Position numbers and translations under genes: made by a program. The notes below the pieces were generated by a model. That model searched no databases, was not told the DNA's origin, and worked only from the letters and a program-made list of their open reading frames with translations. From assembly GCF_009363275.1 (NCBI RefSeq), contig NZ_CP045324.1, positions 3,968,001 through 4,032,000 of the forward strand: DNA of 64,000 nt. The letters are read 5' to 3'. Source of the DNA: Marinobacter sp. THAF197a. GTDB taxonomy: Bacteria > Pseudomonadota > Gammaproteobacteria > Pseudomonadales > Oleiphilaceae. Below are positions 7,911 through 16,631 of the stretch, one piece after another. Position 1 is the first letter of the stretch. The number at the start of each line of letters is the position of its first letter.

Positions 7911-8918
7911 TCACCCGCCAGCAATATCGCCCGGTTCAATGTCATCCAGATGACGCTTCACCGCAAGCCAGGCGCCTAGCCAGCCTAGCAGCATTGCGAT
8001 GATAATCAATGCCAATGCACCGTCAAAGCCCGGCCCCTGCAGCGAGAATTCGCTGCGGTAAAGGCCTGCCAGGCGCTCAATGGGCCCGTTCAGCCACCAC
8101 AAAGAGAGCTGGATCAACAACCAGGCAACCACCCCACCTCCGAGGCCAAACCAGGCCCCGGTGTACAGGAACGGCCGGCGGACAAAGGCATCGGTTCCAC
8201 CCACCAGCTTGGCTACCAGAATTTCATCCCGCCGGTTTTCAATCGCCAGGCGCACGGTATTGCCAATCACCAGAATGACCGCCGAGCCAAGCAACAGTGC
8301 CAGGGCCCATACCGCCCGGGCCAGAATGTCGGTCATGGCATTGAGCCGCTGCAACCAGCCAAGATCCACCTGCACCTGCTCAATGCCATCCATTCCATCA
8401 ACAAACCGCACCAAAGCCTGCACGCCATCAGCGGAGCGGGCACTATCCTGGGGGGTGATCAACAAGGTATGGGGCAGCGGATTGTCATCCAGAAAATCCA
8501 GGGCATCGTCCAGACCGGACGATGCGCGAAACTCCTCCAGGGCCTGATCCCGGTCCACCAGCTGAACCGACAGCACCCGGCCATCGTCCCGAGCCTCTTC
8601 CGCCAGCTCCCCGGCTCGCTCCAGTGAGACATCCATAGCCAGGTAGGCGGTAATCCTGGCGCTGCTCTCCCAGCCGGCACTGACACCCTGCAAGCTGCCC
8701 AGCAGCAGCAACAGTGCGACGGGCAGGGCAAGGGCCACGCCCATCACGGTCCAGGTCATCATACTGGCCACCGGTGTTTGCCAAAGACGCCGGGCGGAAT
8801 CCCGCGCCACCTTCCGGTGATGCTCCAGATAGCTGCGGGCCTGGGCGTTCACCGGAGACTTCCCCCGATTGGCAGCCCCGCGCCGGTTATCCTGCTTGTG
8901 CCGGGGTTCAGTAGCCAC
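7911..8918 (-). CDS. ftsX: Cell division protein FtsX
   Basis: A 335-residue ABC-type membrane subunit partnering FtsE. In the family FtsEX activates periplasmic amidases at the divisome. A soluble N-terminal tail rich in basic residues precedes the first span (MTWTVMGVALALPVALLLLLG). A periplasmic domain of about 110 residues follows, then three further spans. I prefer GTG at 8918: it has GGGAGG immediately upstream and overlaps the ftsE stop by 11 bases. An ATG at 8954 would lengthen the protein by 12 residues and lacks a good ribosome-binding site. Confidence 0.93.
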   Translation of the reverse strand: MATEPRHKQDNRRGAANRGKSPVNAQARSYLEHHRKVARDSARRLWQTPVASMMTWTVMGVALALPVALLLLLGSLQGVSAGWESSARITAYLAMDVSLERAGELAEEARDDGRVLSVQLVDRDQALEEFRASSGLDDALDFLDDNPLPHTLLITPQDSARSADGVQALVRFVDGMDGIEQVQVDLGWLQRLNAMTDILARAVWALALLLGSAVILVIGNTVRLAIENRRDEILVAKLVGGTDAFVRRPFLYTGAWFGLGGGVVAWLLIQLSLWWLNGPIERLAGLYRSEFSLQGPGFDGALALIIIAMLLGWLGAWLAVKRHLDDIEPGDIAGG

Positions 8919-9600
8919 TGGCACCTCCCGCTGCCGGGGCATGCCCACCGGCAATCAGCTGGCCATGATCCAGGGTCAGCTTTCGCCGTCCCATCTCATT
9001 GATCAGGGCAATGTCGTGGGTGGCGATCAGCACGGTCACGCCCACCTGGCTGAACTCGGTGAAGAGGTGCATGATGTCTGCGGATAGCTCCGGGTCCAGG
9101 TTACCGGTGGGCTCATCCGCCAGCAACACGGGCGGTTTGTTCACCACTGCCCTGGCAATGCCGACACGCTGTTGTTCACCGCCGGATAACTGCAGCGGGT
9201 TCATTTTCTCCTTGTTCAGCAGCCCCACCTTATCCAACGCCGCCCGCACCCGACGGCCGATATCATTGGGCGAGGCGCCCATCACTTCCAGTGGCATCGC
9301 GACGTTATCGAACACCGTGCGATCAAACAGCAATTGGTGATTCTGGAACACCACGCCGATATGCCGGCGGATGTAGGGGATCTGGCGCCGTGGCAAACTA
9401 TTCAGGCGCTGGCCACCGACGATCAGCTCACCGGCCGTCGGCCGCTCCATGACCATGATCAGCTTCAGCAGGGTACTTTTGCCCGCGCCGGAGTGCCCGG
9501 TCAGAAACGCCAGCTCCCCCCGGTCCAGGTGAAAATTCACCTGGCGCAAAGCGGTGTGGTCGCTGTCATAGCGTTTGGTAACTTGGCGAAACTCGATCAT
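8908..9600 (-). CDS. ftsE: Cell division ATP-binding protein FtsE
   Basis: A 230-residue ABC ATPase. It has Walker A GHSGAGKSTLLK, Q-loop FQNHQLL, ABC signature LSGGEQQRVGIARA, Walker B VLLADEPTGNLD and the H-loop His in IATHD. The start at MIEFRQVTKRY matches the usual FtsE N-terminus; upstream in-frame sequence is out-of-frame ftsY. It forms the ATPase half of the FtsEX divisome complex and is tightly coupled to ftsY (28-base gap) and ftsX (overlap). Confidence 0.95.
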   Translation of the reverse strand: MIEFRQVTKRYDSDHTALRQVNFHLDRGELAFLTGHSGAGKSTLLKLIMVMERPTAGELIVGGQRLNSLPRRQIPYIRRHIGVVFQNHQLLFDRTVFDNVAMPLEVMGASPNDIGRRVRAALDKVGLLNKEKMNPLQLSGGEQQRVGIARAVVNKPPVLLADEPTGNLDPELSADIMHLFTEFSQVGVTVLIATHDIALINEMGRRKLTLDHGQLIAGGHAPAAGGASGY

Positions 9601-9628
9601 TTCGGGCGCGGGCTCCGTAGCCGGTGCT

Positions 9629-10852
9629 TCAGTCGTCGAACAGGGCGTCGACAAAGGTTTCCGCATCAAAACTGCGCAGGTCTTCGGCCTGCTCGCCCAC
9701 TCCGATAAAGCGGATAGGCAGCTGCAGCTGGCGGGCAATGGCAAATACAATACCGCCTTTTGCGGTGCCGTCCAGTTTCGTCAAGGTAATACCGCTGACG
9801 CCCACCGCCTGCTGGAAGACCTGGGCCTGGCTCAGGGCATTCTGGCCGGTACCGGCGTCCAGCACCAGCATCACTTCGTGGGGCGCCGATTCATCGAGCT
9901 TTTTCATCACCCGGACAACCTTGGTCAATTCGTTCATCAGGTTGTCTTTGTTCTGCAGGCGGCCGGCAGTGTCGGCAATCACCACATCGGTACCCCGGGC
10001 CTGGGCGGACTGGATGGCGTCAAAAATCACCGAAGCACTGTCGGCACCGGTATGCTGGGCCACCACCGGCACGTTATTGCGCTCTCCCCACACCTGCAAC
10101 TGCTCCACCGCCGCCGCACGGAAGGTATCACCGGCCGCGAGCATGACGGATTTGCCTTCCGCCTGGAACTTCCGGGTGAGTTTGCCAATGGTGGTGGTCT
10201 TGCCAACGCCGTTCACCCCTACCATCAGGATGACGTACGGCTTGTTGTCGGTGGCGATATCTAACGGTTTGGTGACGTCCTTCAGCAGGCCATGCAATTC
10301 GTCTCGTAATGCCTTGCGCAAAGCCGCACCGTCCTTGAGTTGGTTGCGCTCAAGTTTGTCGGTGAGCGACTCAATGATCTCGGAAGTGGCGGTAACACCC
10401 ACATCGGCCATCAACAGGGTGGTTTCGATTTCTTCCAGCAAGTCCTCATCGATCTTCTTGCCCACCGAGAACAAGTCGGCCAGGCCGCCGGTCAGGCTGG
10501 CACGGGTTTTACCAAGGCCCTTCCTGATTCGCTCAAAAACACTGACCTGGGCTTCCGACTCTGGAGCCGGTTCTGGCTCCGGGGCTAAGTCGGCCGCCGG
10601 TACTTCCTTGGCGGGCTCTGCCTCCGCAGCGGGTGCCTCGGGTTGCGCCTCGGCCACCGGCGCTTCTTGCGCGGCTTCCGGCTCTTCCCGGGCTGGCTCC
10701 GGTGCCACTGGAGCCGGGCCCCGAGCTACCTCAGGTTTGCGCTGAACCACCGCTTTCGGCCGAGGGGCACGCTTACGGTTACCGGCGATATCCAGTACAA
10801 AGAACAGAACCAGAAGGGCCAACAGGCCGATTGAAATCCACTCTGCCGTCAT
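9629..10852 (-). CDS. ftsY: Signal recognition particle receptor FtsY
   Basis: A 407-residue SRP receptor GTPase that docks ribosome-nascent chains at the inner membrane. The C-terminal NG domain shows G1 GVNGVGKTTTIGKL, DTFRAAAVEQL, DTAGRLQNKDNLMNEL and TKLDGTAKGG. An acidic Ala/Glu/Pro-rich linker precedes it (about residues 35-105). At residues 4-22 there is a strongly hydrophobic run, WISIGLLALLVLFFVLDIAG, that looks like a true transmembrane anchor. The start was chosen at MTAEWISIG, directly before this span. It is divergent from rsmD. Confidence 0.95.
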   Translation of the reverse strand: MTAEWISIGLLALLVLFFVLDIAGNRKRAPRPKAVVQRKPEVARGPAPVAPEPAREEPEAAQEAPVAEAQPEAPAAEAEPAKEVPAADLAPEPEPAPESEAQVSVFERIRKGLGKTRASLTGGLADLFSVGKKIDEDLLEEIETTLLMADVGVTATSEIIESLTDKLERNQLKDGAALRKALRDELHGLLKDVTKPLDIATDNKPYVILMVGVNGVGKTTTIGKLTRKFQAEGKSVMLAAGDTFRAAAVEQLQVWGERNNVPVVAQHTGADSASVIFDAIQSAQARGTDVVIADTAGRLQNKDNLMNELTKVVRVMKKLDESAPHEVMLVLDAGTGQNALSQAQVFQQAVGVSGITLTKLDGTAKGGIVFAIARQLQLPIRFIGVGEQAEDLRSFDAETFVDALFDD

Positions 10853-11011
10853 AGTCTTACCATCAGTCTGAAAGGGGCGGGCGAAAATAAAGCGCACATT
10901 CTAACAGACCTGCTGGCCTAAGTGAGGGGCTGGCCCATTATCCCCTGTCGGCTGCTTTCCGGTAACATAATCGCCCACGATTCAACCTGTTCAGAACTCC
11001 GGAGCACAGCC

Positions 11012-11644
11012 ATGGCCAGACGCAAACCGGCAAACCGCAAACCCGGCCCGACGCCTGTGGGGCGTGCGCCTTCCGGCGGTACCGGGGAGCTGCGCATTAT
11101 CGGCGGCGACTGGCGCAGCCGAAAGCTGAGATTTCCGGATGCCGGCGGTGTTCGCCCCAGCCCTGCACGTACCCGCGAAACCCTGTTTAACTGGCTCAAC
11201 TTCCAGATTGCCGGCAGCGATTGTCTGGACCTGTTTGCCGGCTCCGGGGCCCTGGGCCTGGAGGCGCTTTCCCGCGGTGCTGCCAGCACCACGCTGGTCG
11301 ACCATACCCCGGCACTGGCCAGCGCCCTGCGAGACAATCTCCGGTTATTGAAATCTGACAAGGGAGTGGTGGTGTGTCAGGACGCAGAAAGTTTTCTGGC
11401 CAATCGGCAGCGCCCACCCTTCGACATCGTGTTCATGGACCCTCCGTTCCGACAGGACTGGCTGGAACGATTATTTCCGCTTCTGGAATCCGGCCAATGG
11501 ATCAAACCGGGTGGCTGGGTGTACGTGGAACATGAGAGCGAACGGGCAACACCGCCGGTGCCCACCGGCTGGTTGCTGCATCGGCAGAAGACCGCGGGCC
11601 AGGTAACCTACAGCCTGTACCGGGTTAACCCGGAAACGGATTAG
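11012..11644 (+). CDS. rsmD: 16S rRNA (guanine966-N2)-methyltransferase RsmD
   Basis: A 210-residue Rossmann-fold methyltransferase that modifies G966 of 16S rRNA during 30S assembly. It has the family opening LRIIGGDWRSRKLRFP, GGVRPSPARTRETLFNWL, the SAM-binding LDLFAGSGALGLEALSRGA, and the N-methylation motif FMDPPF (DPPF). The N-terminal 25 residues are basic. The start ATG follows CCGGAG. It is divergent from ftsY, as in many gammaproteobacteria, and is followed by a bidirectional terminator. Confidence 0.94.
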   Translation: MARRKPANRKPGPTPVGRAPSGGTGELRIIGGDWRSRKLRFPDAGGVRPSPARTRETLFNWLNFQIAGSDCLDLFAGSGALGLEALSRGAASTTLVDHTPALASALRDNLRLLKSDKGVVVCQDAESFLANRQRPPFDIVFMDPPFRQDWLERLFPLLESGQWIKPGGWVYVEHESERATPPVPTGWLLHRQKTAGQVTYSLYRVNPETD

Positions 11645-11661
11645 TGCTGTCGCGACAAAAC

Positions 11662-11697
11662 AAAAAAGCCAGATGAGCGAACCCATCTGGCTTTTTT
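11662..11697. terminator. Bidirectional terminator between rsmD and the desaturase gene
   Basis: An 8-bp stem GCCAGATG/CATCTGGC is flanked by six A residues on the left and six T residues on the right, so it can terminate both the plus-strand rsmD and the minus-strand desaturase transcript. Confidence 0.85.
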
Positions 11698-11720
11698 GGT
11701 ACCTAAACGGCGGGGGCGCG

Positions 11721-12899
11721 TCAGGCAACCGGGCGCAGGGAGTAGGCCCGCAGGTGCGCCGCGAACTCCTCCAGGTAGCGAATGCCGCTGGCTTCCGCCT
11801 CTTTGCACCACTCCATCAGCGCCTGCAGTTTTTCCTGGGGCTTCAGCCCACGCTGACGCCACAGCTGTTGCAGCTCGTGGCTCTTCTCGTAGATTTGGCG
11901 CAGGATTTCGTGGCGCTCCAAAACCGTTTCCAGCTGTTCTTTGTCCTTGGGCTTGATCAGCGTAGCTTCCCGGGATAACAGCTGCTTCAGCTTTCGGTAG
12001 CGGGGACGAATTTCGTCGTCCATCAGAGAACGCTGTTGGCGCAAGACCGGTTCCATGACCCGTTTGCGGTACTGACGCATGATGTCGAAGCGGCTGTTGG
12101 TAATGGCCTGAACGGTTTCCACATCCACCTCCTGCTTGCCCGGAACGTAATGAGCAATCGGCCGGTAGCCCTTCGGCTTGGCAAGACCAAACAACTGGAA
12201 CAGGCGAATATAGCCCCAGCCGATGTCCACCTCGTACCAGCGGCGGGACAGCTTGGCCGAGTTTGGATAGGTGTGGTGGTTGTTGTGGAGTTCTTCACCG
12301 CCGATCAGGATGCCCCAGGGCGAGATATTGCGGGCATTATCGGCACATTCGAAATTGCGGTAACCCAGATAGTGGCCAACGCCATTGACCACCCCTGCGG
12401 CCCATACCGGAATCCACATCATCTGTACCGCCCAGATCCAGATCCCGTGGACCCCAAACAGTGCCAGATTGAGTACCGCCATCAGCATGATGCCCAGCAT
12501 CTTGTATCGGCTATAGACGTTGCGCTCGACCCAGTCCTCCGGGGTGCGCTGACCATAGCGCTCGAGGGTTTCCGGGGTGGCCGCCTCGGCGTAAAGCTCT
12601 GCGCCTTCCAGCAGAACCTTGCGGATACCCAGGACCACCGGGCTATGGGGGTCTTCCTCGGTTTCACACTTGGCGTGGTGTTTGCGGTGGATCGCGGTCC
12701 ACTCTTTGGTGTTCTGCGCAGTGGTCATCCACAGCCAGAAGCGAAAAAAGTGCTTGAGCACCGGATGCAGATCCAGGGCGTTATGGGCCGAGTGACGGTG
12801 CAGATAGAGCGTAACACTGACAATGGTGATATGGGTGAGTACCAGGGTGACCGCTATCAACTGCCATACCGAGAGGTCAAGGAGACCGTTAAACCACAT
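11721..12899 (-). CDS. Acyl-lipid/acyl-CoA delta-9 fatty acid desaturase (DesA-type)
   Basis: A 392-residue membrane di-iron desaturase. The three histidine boxes are HRHSAH (34-39), HRKHH (about 71-75) and HNNHH (about 201-205), set among hydrophobic spans. The N-terminus (WFNGLLDLSVWQL) and the region around WTAIHRKHHAKCETEEDPHSP strongly resemble Pseudomonas DesA, which introduces double bonds into phospholipid acyl chains under oxygen. A polar C-terminal extension of about 120 residues, helical and charged, is also seen in that family. The promoter carries a palindromic operator. The alternative of acyl-CoA as substrate cannot be excluded. Confidence 0.88.
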   Translation of the reverse strand: MWFNGLLDLSVWQLIAVTLVLTHITIVSVTLYLHRHSAHNALDLHPVLKHFFRFWLWMTTAQNTKEWTAIHRKHHAKCETEEDPHSPVVLGIRKVLLEGAELYAEAATPETLERYGQRTPEDWVERNVYSRYKMLGIMLMAVLNLALFGVHGIWIWAVQMMWIPVWAAGVVNGVGHYLGYRNFECADNARNISPWGILIGGEELHNNHHTYPNSAKLSRRWYEVDIGWGYIRLFQLFGLAKPKGYRPIAHYVPGKQEVDVETVQAITNSRFDIMRQYRKRVMEPVLRQQRSLMDDEIRPRYRKLKQLLSREATLIKPKDKEQLETVLERHEILRQIYEKSHELQQLWRQRGLKPQEKLQALMEWCKEAEASGIRYLEEFAAHLRAYSLRPVA

Positions 12900-12989
12900 A
12901 AATTATCCTCAAGAATTCATCAACTTCGAAAGGCGATACTGCGGAGGGAGATTCGCAAACACTCGAAGGGAATGTACTTGACCAACTTT

Positions 12990-13011
12990 AGCGTACAGCT
13001 GTACGCGTCAA
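12990..13011 (-). promoter_or_regulatory. Desaturase promoter with palindromic operator
   Basis: The perfect 16-base palindrome GCGTACAGCTGTACGC (12991-13006) lies in the desaturase promoter. On the minus strand TTGACG (13006-13011) is a likely -35 and TAAAGT, about 15 bases on, a possible -10, so the palindrome fills the spacer. It resembles operators of TetR-family unsaturated-fatty-acid repressors such as FabR (from memory), which fits the gene. Confidence 0.6.
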
Positions 13012-13084
13012 CAACACCGTTTGGTGGCTTTTTTGTTACTGTTTACACTTATGGCCCCAGAATACGTTTGCCAGCGGAGGCTTC

Positions 13085-13897
13085 GTGCCCGAATTACCCG
13101 AAGTAGAAACCACTCGTCAGGGCATTGCGCCCCACTGTGAAGGCCAGAAGATAAACGGGGTAGTGATTCGTAATGCCCGGCTGCGCTGGCCGATTCCCGG
13201 GGATTTACCGGAGCGCCTGCAGGGTCAGGTTATCCGGTCCGTAGACCGCCGGGCGAAATATCTCTTTCTGCACCTGGATGGCGGCACTGTTATTGTGCAC
13301 CTGGGCATGTCCGGCAGCCTGCGGGTGATCACCGACGGCAGCCCGGCCGCCGCCCATGACCACGTTGATGTCTGTCTCGCCAACGGCCGCACCCTGCGCT
13401 TCAACGATCCCCGGCGCTTTGGCTGCTGGCTGTGGGCCGACGACTGCACCCTGCACCCGCTAATACGGGATCTTGGCCCGGAACCGCTGTCGCCGGAATT
13501 TGGTGGTGCCTGGCTGTTCCGGCTGTCCCGGGGCAAACAGAGCCCGATCAAATCCTTCATCATGGACAATCATGTGGTGGTCGGGGTTGGCAACATCTAC
13601 GCCAACGAAGCCCTGTTCAAAGCCGGCATACACCCGAAACGGAAGGCGGGCCGAATCAGCCTGGACCGCTATCACCGGCTGGCTGAAGCCATAAAGGAAA
13701 CCCTGAGCGCAGCCATCCTGATGGGCGGCACCACCTTGCGGGATTTCGTTAACAGCGACGGAAAGCCGGGGTATTTTGCCCAGTCATTACTGGTATACGG
13801 GCGTGGTGGTGCCCCCTGCCCGGAATGTAACACCGTGCTGAAGGAAATCCGGATGAACAATCGCTCCACCGTGTACTGCCCTCGTTGCCAGCGTTGA
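13085..13897 (+). CDS. mutM: Formamidopyrimidine-DNA glycosylase MutM/Fpg
   Basis: A 270-residue bifunctional DNA glycosylase/AP lyase that excises 8-oxoguanine. After the initiator (GTG here) come Pro and Glu of PELPEVETTR, the catalytic residues. Other hallmarks are the Lys of GSLRVI-type strands, VVGVGNIYANEALF, and the C-terminal zinc finger CPEC-(16)-CPRC. The start is unambiguous because the mature N-terminal Pro must follow it. It is divergent from the desaturase. Confidence 0.95.
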   Translation: MPELPEVETTRQGIAPHCEGQKINGVVIRNARLRWPIPGDLPERLQGQVIRSVDRRAKYLFLHLDGGTVIVHLGMSGSLRVITDGSPAAAHDHVDVCLANGRTLRFNDPRRFGCWLWADDCTLHPLIRDLGPEPLSPEFGGAWLFRLSRGKQSPIKSFIMDNHVVVGVGNIYANEALFKAGIHPKRKAGRISLDRYHRLAEAIKETLSAAILMGGTTLRDFVNSDGKPGYFAQSLLVYGRGGAPCPECNTVLKEIRMNNRSTVYCPRCQR

Positions 13898-14002
13898 AAC
13901 TGCAAACCAACATCACACAACTCACACAATACAAACAAAAACCGTTTGAAATTCAGGCAATATGATTCATAGTTAACAGAGAATTAACAGGAGAGAATCG
14001 TC

Positions 14003-14335
14003 ATGACCCGCAAGATTTCCCGCACTCTGGTTGCAACGGTGGCAGCCTGTCTGCTGGCTTTTTCATCATTGGGCCACGCCAGAGCAGTCGATGAGAGCCC
14101 CTCGGCGCTGGCCATGACGGCCGATGCGGTTCTGCTGCGACCTGCCCTGCTGGCCACCACCATTGTTGGCAGTGCCGTCTATCTGGTATCTCTGCCATTC
14201 TCTGCCCTCGGCGGCAACGCCGGTGAGGCTGGCGAGGTGCTGGTTGTTGGCCCGGCCAAGGCGACCTTCGTTCGCTGCCTGGGCTGCTCACGCACCGGCC
14301 GCAAGTCCGAAACGGTTGAACAAGCTGCTGACTGA
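14003..14335 (+). CDS. Small exported/membrane hypothetical protein
   Basis: A 110-residue protein with a cleavable-looking signal peptide (about residues 1-27, ending GHARA) and one further hydrophobic stretch (LLATTIVGSAVYLVSLPFSALGG). The C-terminus is short and basic with a CLGC pair. AGGAGAG upstream of the ATG supports the start. No known family is recognised; similar small proteins occur unannotated in pseudomonads. A strong terminator follows. Confidence 0.65.
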   Translation: MTRKISRTLVATVAACLLAFSSLGHARAVDESPSALAMTADAVLLRPALLATTIVGSAVYLVSLPFSALGGNAGEAGEVLVVGPAKATFVRCLGCSRTGRKSETVEQAAD

Positions 14336-14388
14336 GCCTACTCCGGCGATCAGTAGAATCCCGGCTTGCCAGCCGCCGGAATCTGAGG

Positions 14389-14420
14389 CAGCCTGAAGGA
14401 AACCCTTCAGGCTGTTTTTG
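14389..14420 (+). terminator. Intrinsic terminator overlapping the yrfG leader
   Basis: CAGCCTGAAGG pairs with CCTTCAGGCTG (10-11 bp, short A-rich loop) and is followed by TTTTTG. It ends three bases before the ATG of the next gene, which makes it unusual as a simple terminator. Confidence 0.85.
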
Positions 14421-14423
14421 TTT

Positions 14424-15110
14424 ATGGTGGATTGGTCAACCCTCGATACCGTGTTCCTGGATATGGATGGAACACTGCTGGATCTTCACTTCGACTCGCA
14501 CTTCTGGCTTGAGCACTTGCCCAGACGTTACGCCGAGCAGTACGACCTGCACCCCCAACAGGCGAAAGATACCCTGCTGGCCATGATCATGGCGGAACGG
14601 GGCTCACTGAACTGGTACTGCACCGACTACTGGAGCGAACGACTCTCGGTGAATATCAACCAACTGAAGGCGGAAGTCAGTGATCGCATCGGCTACCGCC
14701 CGCACGTGCCCGACTTTCTGTCTTCGTTGCGCCAAGCCGGCCTGCGCTCGGTGATTGTGACCAACTGCCACCCGGACCCCCTGGCACTGAAACTGGAACG
14801 CACCGGACTGGACAAACACGTGGATGCCATCGTTTCCAGCCATGAATTCGGCAAACCCAAGGAAGATCGTGATTTCTGGCGAGACCTCGGCAGAAAAATC
14901 CCGTACCGGCAAGACAAAACCCTGATGGTGGACGACAGTTTTCCCGTGCTGGAGAGTGCCCGCCAGGCAGGCATCGGCCAATGCCTGGCCATTCTTGAGC
15001 CCGACAGCACCCAGGCACCCAATGCCCAACACCCTGAGATCCCCGGCATTCGCCATTTTGATGAAGTGCTGCCATCACTGCGTTCGCAACAGCCCCTGCC
15101 ATCCCGATGA
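14424..15110 (+). CDS. yrfG: HAD-family 5'-nucleotidase YrfG (GMP/IMP nucleotidase)
   Basis: A 228-residue haloacid dehalogenase-like phosphatase. Motif I is VFLDMDGTLLDLHFD with nucleophile and acid-base Asp, motif II is VIVTN, motif III Lys lies in FGKPKED, and motif IV is MVDDS. The WLEHLPRRYAEQY cap region matches E. coli YrfG, which hydrolyses GMP/IMP. The ATG at 14424 is preferred; TTG 14418 and GTG 14427 are alternatives. No normal Shine-Dalgarno is free, since the only AGGA is inside the terminator stem just upstream. It precedes hslR by 62 bases, as in E. coli where yrfG, hslR and hslO are neighbours. Confidence 0.87.
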   Translation: MVDWSTLDTVFLDMDGTLLDLHFDSHFWLEHLPRRYAEQYDLHPQQAKDTLLAMIMAERGSLNWYCTDYWSERLSVNINQLKAEVSDRIGYRPHVPDFLSSLRQAGLRSVIVTNCHPDPLALKLERTGLDKHVDAIVSSHEFGKPKEDRDFWRDLGRKIPYRQDKTLMVDDSFPVLESARQAGIGQCLAILEPDSTQAPNAQHPEIPGIRHFDEVLPSLRSQQPLPSR

Positions 15111-15172
15111 CGAGCCGGTTATAATCTGGTTAACACAATGCCCGACGGCAGGTGCCAACCCGGTGAGGAGAT

Positions 15173-15580
15173 ATGACGGCAACCAGCGCTGACGAACAAA
15201 AGGTGCGGCTCGACAAATGGCTCTGGGCCGCGCGCTTCTACAAGACCCGTTCCCTGGCGAAAGAAGCCATCGAAGGCGGCAAGGTGCATTACAATAGCCA
15301 GCGAACAAAGCCCGGCAAGATTGTCGAAGCTGGCGCCAGGGTTACCTTGCGCCTGGGCTGGCAGGAAAAAATCGTGATCGTGGATGAGATAAGCGACCGG
15401 CGCAGGGGCGCTCCAGAGGCCCAGAAGCTTTACCACGAAACCAGTGACAGCGTGAAAAAACGCGAAGAACTGGCTTGGCAGCGCAAGACCATGCAGGCCG
15501 CCCAATTGCCACCCGCCCGCCGGCCGAGCAAGAAAGACCGCCGGGACATTCAGCGGTTCCGGGACCAGAACGGCCTGTAA
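15173..15580 (+). CDS. hslR: Heat shock protein Hsp15 (HslR), S4 RNA-binding
   Basis: A 135-residue S4-domain protein. In E. coli Hsp15 binds free 50S subunits carrying stalled nascent chains and helps recycle them. The S4 motif RLDKWLWAARFYKTRSLAKEAIEGGKVHYN spans residues 12-41, and a basic tail (PPARRPSKKDRRDIQRFR) closes the protein. GGTGAGGAG lies just upstream of the ATG. It stands between yrfG and hslO in the conserved order. Confidence 0.92.
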   Translation: MTATSADEQKVRLDKWLWAARFYKTRSLAKEAIEGGKVHYNSQRTKPGKIVEAGARVTLRLGWQEKIVIVDEISDRRRGAPEAQKLYHETSDSVKKREELAWQRKTMQAAQLPPARRPSKKDRRDIQRFRDQNGL

Positions 15581-15677
15581 AACCGGATCACACCAAAGCT
15601 CGTAAAGAGTACGCCCGCCTCAATTACCCTCCGCGCGGGCAGCACCATCAACCCCACAGACAGCGTCAGGAGACACC

Positions 15678-16532
15678 ATGGCATCCCGAGATCAATTCCA
15701 GCGTTTTATTTTCGAACACAGCCAGGTTCGGGGTGCCTGGGTTCAACTGGGTAACAGTTTCAGCGACATCAGCACCCAGGCCCCTTACCCCGAATCCGTT
15801 CGCCGTTTACTGGGCGAATCGCTGGTGGCCAGCGTGTTGATGAGCAGCAGCCTGAAGTTCAAGGGTACCCTGTCCTTGCAGGCGGCCGGCGAAGGCTCGT
15901 TGCGCACACTGATGGCCGAATGCAGCCACGACCGTCATATCCGGGGCCTGGCCCGCCATGACGATCAGGCCGTTACCGGCGATACCCTGAACGAACTTCT
16001 GGGCACCGGCCGCATGGCCATCACCATCACCCCGGACCAGGGCCAACGCTATCAGGGCGTGGTGCCCAGGGAAGCCGATACCCTGGCCGGCTGCCTGGAA
16101 GAGTATTTCGAGCGGTCCGAGCAGATTGCCACCAGCCTGTTCCTGTTCGCCAACGAAGACACCGCCGCCGGCCTGATGCTGCAGCGGTTGCCGGGGCATA
16201 CCGAAGAAGACGATGATTTGTGGAACCGGGTCAATCACCTGGCGCGCACTGTCGAGGCCGAAGAGTTGCTGACGCTCGACAGCGAAACCCTGCTGCACCG
16301 GCTGTTCCACGAGGAAACCGTGCGGCTGTTCGACCCCGAACCGGTGGCCTTTCGCTGCAGCTGCTCCCGGGAGCGCACCCTCGCCGCCCTCGAGGCCATC
16401 GGCAAAGACGAGTGTTACAGCATCCTCGACGAGCAGGGCAGCATCAACATGGACTGCCAGTTCTGTCACGCAAACTATCGCTTCAATAGAAATGACATTG
16501 ATCACCTTTTCACCGGTCATACGTTACACTAA
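15678..16532 (+). CDS. hslO: Redox-regulated chaperone Hsp33 (HslO)
   Basis: A 284-residue holdase activated by oxidation. The N-terminal substrate-binding fold (RFIFEHSQVRGAWVQL) is followed by a C-terminal zinc-thiolate redox switch with the family CxC...CxxC motif: CSC at about 235-237 and CQFC at about 268-271. All four cysteines are intact, so it should be redox-responsive. GGAGACACC precedes the ATG. It is 97 bases after hslR. Confidence 0.95.
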   Translation: MASRDQFQRFIFEHSQVRGAWVQLGNSFSDISTQAPYPESVRRLLGESLVASVLMSSSLKFKGTLSLQAAGEGSLRTLMAECSHDRHIRGLARHDDQAVTGDTLNELLGTGRMAITITPDQGQRYQGVVPREADTLAGCLEEYFERSEQIATSLFLFANEDTAAGLMLQRLPGHTEEDDDLWNRVNHLARTVEAEELLTLDSETLLHRLFHEETVRLFDPEPVAFRCSCSRERTLAALEAIGKDECYSILDEQGSINMDCQFCHANYRFNRNDIDHLFTGHTLH

Positions 16533-16546
16533 GCAGTCACTCAACT

Positions 16547-16592
16547 TGCCCGGAAGCCGCATCTGGCGCGGCTTTCAGGGCAGTCGTTTTTT
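16547..16592 (+). terminator. Possible hslO terminator
   Basis: GCCC...AGCCGC loops to GCGGCT...GGGC (16548-16581), followed after a few bases by six T residues (16587-16592). The spacing between stem and U-tract is longer than ideal, so this is tentative. Confidence 0.4.
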
Positions 16593-16631
16593 ACCGGCGT
16601 CTCTGGCATAATAGCGCGCCTGAATTGACCC

